This document shows positions 58,670-64,000 of a DNA stretch of 64,000 nucleotides, in pieces (the stretch's first letter is position 1; the number at the start of each line of letters is the position of its first letter). The notes beneath the pieces are model-generated. The model had not been told where the DNA came from. It was given only the letters and a program-made list of their open reading frames with translations, and searched no databases. The stretch comes from an uncultured Acidimicrobiales bacterium (GTDB taxonomy: Bacteria; Actinomycetota; Acidimicrobiia; Acidimicrobiales; Bin134). Position numbers and translations under genes: made by a program. Location: the NCBI GenBank assembly GCA_951813555.1, contig OX638344.1:2695076-2759075 (forward strand). The letters are read 5' to 3'.

Positions 58670-59868
58670 TTAGTCGTTGCTGGTGGTGTTCCTCCCATTC
58701 TGTGGGGGTTTGGTAGTGGAGGGTGGAGTGGATCCGGCGTGTGTTGTAGCGGCCGATCCAGGCGAAGACCTCGCGGCGTGCCTGGTCTCGGGTCGCGAAC
58801 CGGGTCTGGGAGACGAGTTCTCTTTTGAGGGTGGCGAAGAACGACTCGGCGACGCTGTTGTCCTAGGCAATTGGCCAATCGTCCTGCGGATTGGCGCGTT
58901 CCGTGTCGGGCCAGCGCCGAGGCGAAGTCGCCGCTGAGATATTGCGGGCCCCTGTCGGAGTGGAATATCACCCCTGCGGCGCGGCCGCTTCTGGATGCGG
59001 CGGCAGTGTCCAGCGCGTCGACCGCCAACCGGGCCGCCATGTCGGCGGCCGTTGAGTAGCCGACCACCCTTCTGGACCCCACGTCCAACACGACGGCGAG
59101 GTGCAGCCATCCCTGGGCGGTGGGGATGTAGGTGATGTCGCCGGCCCACACCCGATCAGGGAGGCCGGGGCGGAAGCCGCGGCGCACCAGGTCCGCAGGA
59201 GCCTGTTCGACACCTCGGGACCCCTTCCAGCGGGGCCTGCGCCCTTTGTGTATGCCGCAGATCCCGTGGTGTCTCATGAGCCGGCAGACCCGTTTGCGGT
59301 TCACCCGCCGGCCGCGGCGGCGCAGCTCCGCTGTGACCCTGGGCGACCCGTAGGCCCTGCCTGAGTCGGCGTGGACACGGCGTATCTCGGCGACCAGTTC
59401 GGCCTCGGCCAGCTCGGCAGGGGAGGGCCCCGCCTTCTGGCGGGCGGCCAGTCGTAGAACGCCTGGCGGCTCATGCCGGCTGCCCGGCACGCGGCTGTGG
59501 TCGGGAACCCCTCGGCCCTCCGGGCAGGGACCCACCAATAGCGGGCCGGTGGCCCGACTCCTGAACCCACAAGGCCGTCGCTCGCATGGCAGCTCACGCT
59601 TCATTCGCAGCTTTGAGTTCTCCCGGCGCAACCGCACCAGCTCAGAGCGCTCCTCAGTCGTCAACCCCGGTTCCTCCCCGCGGTCGATGCGGGCCTGGCG
59701 GACCCAGTTCCCCAAACTCGTCGCCCCGATGCCCAGATCATGGGCCACACGGGCGATCGGCCTGTCCCCGTCCAACACCAACGCCACCGCGTCATCCTTG
59801 AACTCCTTGGTGAAACGCCGCCTGGCCCTGCTCGGCGGCCTCTCCTTTTCTATCAATAACATGATCAC
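58670..59868 (-). pseudogene. IS3-family transposase, frameshifted
   Basis: orfA starts at ATG 59868 (RFTKEFKDDAVALVLDGDRP, helix-turn-helix). The frame breaks near 59590. orfB then supplies the first two catalytic Asp (VWAGDITYIPT, FHSDRGPQYLSGDF). A further break near 58865 (TGCCTAGGAC where TGCTGGGAC is expected) moves the end, including the catalytic Glu (DNSVAESFFATLKRE), into another frame down to about 58670. With two breaks it is unlikely to be active unless both are programmed shifts; only the first is at a usual IS3 shift position. Confidence 0.8.
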
Positions 59869-60011
59869 CTCCTAATCGAGGTGACCGGCCAAAGGGGGGA
59901 TGCTCAAAGGGCCATTGGCTGAACGAAGGCGACGCTGATTTGTATCTCGAGTGCGAATCTTGTGGCCCTATTATGGATGAGTAATCCACTCACATATTCG
60001 ACAGGCAGCGA

Positions 60012-60728
60012 TTAGGGCAAATTGGCCCTCAGCACCTCGCGGGCGACATCGGGCACGTCGGTTATGACCGCATCGGCGCCCACCGACGCCAGTTGGGCGA
60101 TCTGGTCGGGGTCGTTGACGGTCCAGACGTTGACTTCGAGGCCGGCGGCGTGAGCGGTGTCCACCAGGGCCTGGCTGGTGGAGGCCACATAGGGATGAAT
60201 TGCCGTATGGCCGGCGGCGACCACCCGGCTCACCAGCAGCTCGGGGGCCAGCACCTCGAAGGTTAGGTAGGCGGTGGGAATCCCGGGGTCGATGGCCCTG
60301 ATGCGGTTGAGGGCCTCCATGTCGAACGACGACACGATCACGCCGCCGCCGTGGTCGCCGATGCCCCAGCCGAGTACGAGTCCGGCCACCGCGGCGGATA
60401 CCTGGTGTTCAGCGTCGTAGTCGGGATCTCCGGGCGCGCTCTTGATCTCGATATTGACGACGAACTCCCGGTCCGCCGCCGGGTCCCGACAGACATCCAT
60501 GACCTCGGCCAGCGTCGGCACCCAGTCGGGCAGCTCGTCGTCTTGCAGGTCGATGATGGCCCGGCCGTCGGGCAGATGGGCATCGTGGTGAACCACCAGC
60601 ACCTCGTTGGCCGTCCGCCTCACGTCGAGCTCCACGCCGTCGGCATTCAGGCGCACTGCGGCCCGAAACGCCTCCAGCGTGTTCTCCCGCTCAGCAGCCG
60701 ACGCCCCGCGATGGGCGATCACCTTCAC
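60012..60728 (-). CDS. Glycerophosphodiester phosphodiesterase
   Basis: 238 residues of the GDPD TIM-barrel family: the first catalytic motif IAHRGASAAERENTLEAF (His-Arg-Gly, then Glu-Asn-Thr), GVELDVRRT (metal Glu and Asp), VVHHDAHL (second His), and the late VNVWTVNDPDQ. It hydrolyses glycerophosphodiesters to glycerol 3-phosphate and an alcohol. No signal peptide, so it is cytoplasmic. GTG 60728 fits the family start (MKVIAHRG). It is divergent from the WhiB gene. Confidence 0.92.
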   Translation of the reverse strand: MKVIAHRGASAAERENTLEAFRAAVRLNADGVELDVRRTANEVLVVHHDAHLPDGRAIIDLQDDELPDWVPTLAEVMDVCRDPAADREFVVNIEIKSAPGDPDYDAEHQVSAAVAGLVLGWGIGDHGGGVIVSSFDMEALNRIRAIDPGIPTAYLTFEVLAPELLVSRVVAAGHTAIHPYVASTSQALVDTAHAAGLEVNVWTVNDPDQIAQLASVGADAVITDVPDVAREVLRANLP

Positions 60729-60817
60729 GACGACAATCTTGCCAACTCGTAGACGAACCCCATACTCACAGCACCAACACGGTTACCAGAAAACAACACT
60801 TTCCTCATCAGCCCCTC

Positions 60818-60846
60818 TTGCCACACCAGTACACCACCCCTATCCT
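60818..60846 (+). promoter_or_regulatory. Promoter of the WhiB gene
   Basis: TTGCCA (60818-60823), 17-bp spacer, TATCCT (60841-60846). Initiation about 7 bp on would fall at or within 3 bp of the GTG at 60856, giving a leaderless or near-leaderless mRNA, which is common in actinobacteria. Confidence 0.5.
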
Positions 60847-60855
60847 TGTGCCCGC

Positions 60856-61161
60856 GTGATCACCAAGGGCTTGCTTTTCGAATTCGACAATGCGGCGGAC
60901 GATTGGCGGTGCCAAGCCGCCTGCCGCGACACCGATCCGGACCTATTCTTCCCCGTGGGCAGTACCGGTTTGGCCCTTGAGCAGATCGAGTCGGCCAAGG
61001 TGGTTTGCCAGGAGTGCAATTCGCAAACCGCCTGCTTGGAGTTCGCTTTGGCCACCAACCAGGACTCTGGAATCTGGGGCGGCAAATCTGAGGAGGAGCG
61101 CCGCCATCTCCGCCGACTCAGGGTGGCCGAGCAGCGCCAGACGCCCATTTTCTCGGCCTAG
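60856..61161 (+). CDS. whiB1: WhiB-family iron-sulfur regulator
   Basis: A 101-residue WhiB protein. The four [4Fe-4S] cysteines are C in RCQAACRDTD, the CxxC pair in VVCQECNSQTAC, and the last C of that segment. The family turn GIWGGKSEEERRHLRR and a basic C-terminal tail for DNA binding follow. GTG 60856 matches the near-leaderless promoter. Adjacency to the PdtaS-type kinase mirrors the whiB1-pdtaS order of mycobacteria, which is the ground for the symbol. It converges with pdtaS, and both stops lie in a shared CTAG (61158-61161). Confidence 0.88.
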   Translation: MITKGLLFEFDNAADDWRCQAACRDTDPDLFFPVGSTGLALEQIESAKVVCQECNSQTACLEFALATNQDSGIWGGKSEEERRHLRRLRVAEQRQTPIFSA

Positions 61162-62651
61162 CCCTCTGGGGAGCGGAACCCCAGCAGGGGGATCGCCAAC
61201 TCCACCACCGTTCCGGGCCGGGGCGGGTCCCCTTTGCCATTGCTCATGGTGATGCTCCCCCGCAGATCGGTGTTCACCAGATTTCTTACGATGGCAATTC
61301 CCAATCCGTCGGCGCTGTCTACATCGAATCCGGCTGGCAGCCCCACCCCGTCGTCAGTCACCCGCACATGCACCCGGTCGCCGTCGTTGTCCAGCTCGAT
61401 CCGCACCTGTCCGCCGGGCGGCTCGGGATAGGCGTGGTCCATCACGTTCTGCAAGCACTCGTTCAGTACGACCGCCAGCGGCGTGGCCACATCGGCGGCC
61501 AGCTCTCCAGCGTCGCCCATCACCTTGAACTCCACCGGTCGGTCGGGACCGGTAAGCCCCTCTTCCACCATGCGCACCAGCGACCGAACGATCTCGACGA
61601 ACGGCACGTCGCTGCTGGCATCCCGCGACAGGATCTCGTGGACGATGGCGATGGCCCGAATGCGTCTCACCGATTCCTCGATGGCATCTCGGGCCTCCGC
61701 CGCGGTGACCCGGCGCCCTTGCAGGCGCAATAGCGAGGACACCGTCTGGAGGTTGTTCTTCACCCGGTGGTGGATCTCGGCGATAGTGGCGTCTTTGGAC
61801 ATCAACAGGCGGTCCCGGCGGCGCAACTCGGAGATGTCCCGCATCAAGACCAATGCGCCGGTCACCTCTCCCCTTCCGATCAGCGGCAGGCAGCGCAGTA
61901 CGACCGTGCCTTGATCGCCGTGCTGGATCTCCTCGGTCTGGGGAAGACGGGAGGCGAAGGCAGCCCGGATGGCCCGCTGCTCCAGGCCGATTTCCACCAG
62001 CCTGCGACCCTCGACTTCGCTGTGCAGGCCAATGCGATGCAGCGCCGATGCGGCATTGGGGGAAATGAGCAGAACTCGGCCCGAGGCGTCCAGCAGCATC
62101 AGCCCGTCGCCCACCCGGGGAGACTCCTCTGTCTCTATGTCGTCCACCGGGAACGGGTATTCCCCCTCGGCGATCATGGCTGCCAGTCGCCGGAACAGCT
62201 TGAAGTAGCTCATCTCCAGCTCGCCGGGATTTCGCTGGATGTCGGGATCGAACTCCCGAGCCATCACTGCGACCACCTCGCCGTGGCAGTTCACCGGCAC
62301 AGTCAGTGTGCGGATGCGGGGCTGGTCGGCTACGCCGATGCGTCCACCGTCGGTGATCCGCCCCTCGCGGTAGGCCACGTCCACCAGTGGACGCTGTTCG
62401 GGGGCGAAAACAGCCCCCACCAGATCGCTGCGATGTACTGACCGGGCGGTTGTGGGCCGGATCTGGCCTGCGATGGCGTACCCGTTTGGGTTCTCGGTGG
62501 CGGGAGTCTGACCCACCTGGCCCGTGGGCACGTACAGCAGCAGGTCGGCGAAGGAGATGTCGGCCAGCGGTGCCCATGTCCGCATGAGTCTCTGGAGATG
62601 GTTCAGACGCGACTGGGGCAGGCCGGGGGCCAATTCCTCCAGGCTCGCCAT
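61158..62651 (-). CDS. pdtaS: Sensor histidine kinase of the PdtaS type
   Basis: 497 residues. The N-terminal GAF-like domain has the PdtaS start pattern (LQRLMRTWAPLADISFADLLLYVP), followed by a PAS domain (about 180-290), and a HisKA_2 domain with the phospho-accepting His in IAEIHHRVKNNLQTVSSLLRLQ (about 318-340). The HATPase domain has NECLQNVMDHAYP (N box) and DDGVGLPAGFD (G1). PdtaS normally signals to the RNA-binding antiterminator PdtaR, which is not in the window. ATG 62651 is the start; no transmembrane helix is present, so it is cytosolic. Confidence 0.92.
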   Translation of the reverse strand: MASLEELAPGLPQSRLNHLQRLMRTWAPLADISFADLLLYVPTGQVGQTPATENPNGYAIAGQIRPTTARSVHRSDLVGAVFAPEQRPLVDVAYREGRITDGGRIGVADQPRIRTLTVPVNCHGEVVAVMAREFDPDIQRNPGELEMSYFKLFRRLAAMIAEGEYPFPVDDIETEESPRVGDGLMLLDASGRVLLISPNAASALHRIGLHSEVEGRRLVEIGLEQRAIRAAFASRLPQTEEIQHGDQGTVVLRCLPLIGRGEVTGALVLMRDISELRRRDRLLMSKDATIAEIHHRVKNNLQTVSSLLRLQGRRVTAAEARDAIEESVRRIRAIAIVHEILSRDASSDVPFVEIVRSLVRMVEEGLTGPDRPVEFKVMGDAGELAADVATPLAVVLNECLQNVMDHAYPEPPGGQVRIELDNDGDRVHVRVTDDGVGLPAGFDVDSADGLGIAIVRNLVNTDLRGSITMSNGKGDPPRPGTVVELAIPLLGFRSPEG

Positions 62652-62685
62652 CCGACAAGTTTATTGTCTATTGGACAAGGGCGAA

Positions 62686-62916
62686 TCAGCTCCCGAAGCC
62701 GATGGATCGGCCGGATGCCGAGGGATCGAGCTCCACGTAGGCCACGCTGGCGGCTGGAACCCCGACCTCGCGGCCCCGATGGTCGGTCAGCCACAGCATC
62801 TCGCCGGAGGCCAATTCCGAGGTGATGGCCTTTTTCACCGACTCCACATCGGAGTCGGGATCCAATTCCACCTCGATTTCCTTCTGGCTCCGGATCACGC
62901 CGATACGAACATGCAT
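62686..62916 (-). CDS. DUF3107 protein
   Basis: 76 residues matching DUF3107 (mycobacterial TB9.4-like): MHVRIGVIRSQKEIEVELD at the start, LWLTDHRGREVGVPAASVAYVEL in the middle. Function unknown. ATG 62916 has an AAGGAGATAATTCA ribosome site. It follows the Mrp gene by 28 bp on the same strand and is followed by pdtaS after 34 bp. Confidence 0.92.
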   Translation of the reverse strand: MHVRIGVIRSQKEIEVELDPDSDVESVKKAITSELASGEMLWLTDHRGREVGVPAASVAYVELDPSASGRSIGFGS

Positions 62917-62944
62917 TGAATTATCTCCTTGGGACTCGATCCTG

Positions 62945-63787
62945 CTAATTGATCTTGAGCTCGGGGCTGTAGATCCGCCGCGGCGGGGGGTTGTCTACCA
63001 AGTGGGCGGCCATCGCCGAGAATGCCCGACCGGCCTCCGAGTCGGGGGCCTCCGCCGCGATGGGCCGGCCCTTGTCAGCTCCCTCTCGCAGCGCGGGCAG
63101 CAGCGGTACCTGTCCGATCAGGGGCACGTCGAGCCGGTCGGCCAGCTCTTGGCCTCCCCCGGCACCGAACAGCTGGTACCGCTTGCCGTCGTCGCCGGTG
63201 AACCAGCTCATGTTCTCTATCACTCCCCGCACGGTGAGGTTCACCTTCTCGGCCATGAACGCGGCCCGCTGCGCTACTCGCTGGGCCGCAGGCTGGGGGG
63301 TGGTCACCACATACACTTCGGAACGGGGCAGGAACTGGGCCAGCGAGATGGAGATGTCCCCGGTGCCCGGCGGCAGGTCCACCAGCAAGAAATCGGGGTC
63401 GTCCCACGCCACGTCGGTGAGGAACTGCTCCAGCGCCTTGTGGAGCATGGGTCCCCGCCAGATCACTGCTTGGTCCTCCTCGGCGAAGAACCCCATGGAA
63501 ATGCACCGCACGCCGTGGGCCTCGGGGGGCACGATCATCTCGTTCACCATCTGCGGGAGATGGTCGATTCCCAGCATCTTGGGAACGGAGAAGCCCCACA
63601 CATCGGCGTCAACCACCGCGGTGCGGTGCCCGGCCGCGGCCAGGGCCACCCCCAGATTCACCGTGAGCGACGACTTGCCCACGCCGCCCTTGCCGGAGGC
63701 GATCAGCATCACCCGCGTGGTGGATGCCGGATCTGCGAAGGGGATGGTCCGGGGCGGCGGGGTGGGGGTGTCGCCAGCGGGAGCCAT
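62945..63787 (-). CDS. mrp: Mrp/NBP35-type iron-sulfur cluster carrier ATPase
   Basis: A 280-residue P-loop ATPase of the Mrp/ApbC group that carries and delivers Fe-S clusters. It shows the deviant Walker A GKGGVGKSSLTVNLG (about 34-48), DADVWGFSVP, and the Walker B region DFLLVDLPPGTGD. The usual N-terminal MIP18/DUF59 domain is missing and a short Pro-rich leader takes its place. In RGVIENMSWF, the sequence typical of the family as ENM-[SA]-x-F is kept. The cluster-binding CxxC of many Mrp proteins is not obvious after it. It diverges from a cysteine desulfurase gene, the sulfur donor for clusters. Confidence 0.88.
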   Translation of the reverse strand: MAPAGDTPTPPPRTIPFADPASTTRVMLIASGKGGVGKSSLTVNLGVALAAAGHRTAVVDADVWGFSVPKMLGIDHLPQMVNEMIVPPEAHGVRCISMGFFAEEDQAVIWRGPMLHKALEQFLTDVAWDDPDFLLVDLPPGTGDISISLAQFLPRSEVYVVTTPQPAAQRVAQRAAFMAEKVNLTVRGVIENMSWFTGDDGKRYQLFGAGGGQELADRLDVPLIGQVPLLPALREGADKGRPIAAEAPDSEAGRAFSAMAAHLVDNPPPRRIYSPELKIN

Positions 63788-63824
63788 GCCGGTAGATTAC
63801 GGCATCGACCCTGAAATCCCTGTG

Positions 63825-63875
63825 CCGTGAGCACTCCATCACCGTGACCATCCCTGTGCCGTGACCAGTCGCCAC
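63825..63875 (+). repeat. 17-bp tandem repeat with chained GTGA junctions
   Basis: CCGTGA(G/C)CA starts at 63825, 63842 and 63859, exactly 17 bp apart. Each GTG opens a six-codon frame (VSTPSP, VTIPVP) whose TGA overlaps the next GTG. The third GTG is the start of the cysteine desulfurase gene. ATCCCTGTGCCGTGA is duplicated at 63816 and 63850. Confidence 0.65.
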
Positions 63876-64000
63876 TATCTCGACCACGCTTCCACCTCGC
63901 CCATCAGGCCTGAGGCGGTGGCGGCCATGAACCGTTGGTGGGCCGCGGGCCTCGGCGACCCCTCCCGGATGCACGCTGAGGCGCTGGCTGCCCGATACGA
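63861..64000 (+). CDS. Cysteine desulfurase, NifS/IscS type (partial)
   Basis: The first 46 codons only; the gene runs past the window end. VTSRHYLDHASTSPIRPEAV matches the start of NifS-like cysteine desulfurases (YLDHA-[AS]-T-[ST]-P-[IL]-RPEV). These PLP enzymes take sulfur from cysteine for iron-sulfur clusters or tRNA thiolation. GTG 63861 follows a chain of overlapping mini-ORFs. Pairing with the divergent mrp gene suggests Fe-S assembly; MnmA-linked tRNA thiolation is the alternative. Confidence 0.82.
   Translation, partial: MTSRHYLDHASTSPIRPEAVAAMNRWWAAGLGDPSRMHAEALAARY

Noticed and set aside
1..64000. CRISPR arrays
   Set aside because: No regularly spaced palindromic repeats with unique spacers of 25-45 bp were seen; the short repeats found have only two or three units.

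Overview
This is a GC-rich actinobacterial chromosome segment, most likely from the Acidimicrobiia or a close relative. The evidence is a WhiB regulator beside a PdtaS-type kinase, the DUF3090/SCO1664 cluster, a WXG100/EccC locus, frequent GTG and TTG starts, and ATGA/GTGA gene overlaps. No rRNA is present, so the rank is inferred from gene content only.

Layout. 1-10.9 kb is core amino-acid metabolism read leftward (argS, lysA, then hom, thrC and the first codons of an apgM-like gene), interrupted by a rightward mini type VII secretion locus (two small Esx-like genes and an FHA-EccC ATPase). At 10.95 kb a tRNA-Arg(CCG) is the attachment site of a 21.3-kb integrative island (11.0-32.3 kb). The island has the integrase at one end, an AlpA-like excisionase at the other, and a 21-bp duplicated tRNA end. 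It carries a pair of paralogous membrane proteins, an AbiE-type toxin-antitoxin pair, a nested IS110/IS256/IS110 structure, and a DISARM-like defence operon (methylase, DrmE-like, DrmA, DrmB, then a broken gene). From 32.3 to 46.2 kb lies a catabolic and transport cluster: TetR regulator, Rieske oxygenase, Baeyer-Villiger-type monooxygenase, SnoaL-like protein, substrate-binding protein, a single-chain ABC exporter and an unusual LivHMFG four-domain fusion. From 46.3 to 55.7 kb are flotillin/NfeD, an F420-type FrhB protein, uracil-DNA glycosylase, the phosphatase/DUF3090/SCO1664 cluster, etfAB and a lipid kinase. From 55.7 to 59.9 kb is a second accessory patch (IS110, broken IS3, an IS110 relic, small membrane genes behind a (GT)13 tract). 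The right end is core again: GDPD, whiB, pdtaS, DUF3107, mrp and the start of a cysteine desulfurase.

The most unusual pattern is at gene starts. Directly upstream of hom, thrC, the apgM-like gene and the SCO1664-family gene there is a short ORF whose first codons repeat the N-terminus of the following gene, and whose stop codon overlaps the true start codon (ATGA or GTGA). In two cases the copy is nearly exact at DNA level. In two it has diverged, mostly keeping the peptide while changing codons. Related local duplications sit at the starts of the cysteine desulfurase and etfA. I know of no description of this arrangement, but I could not search for one.
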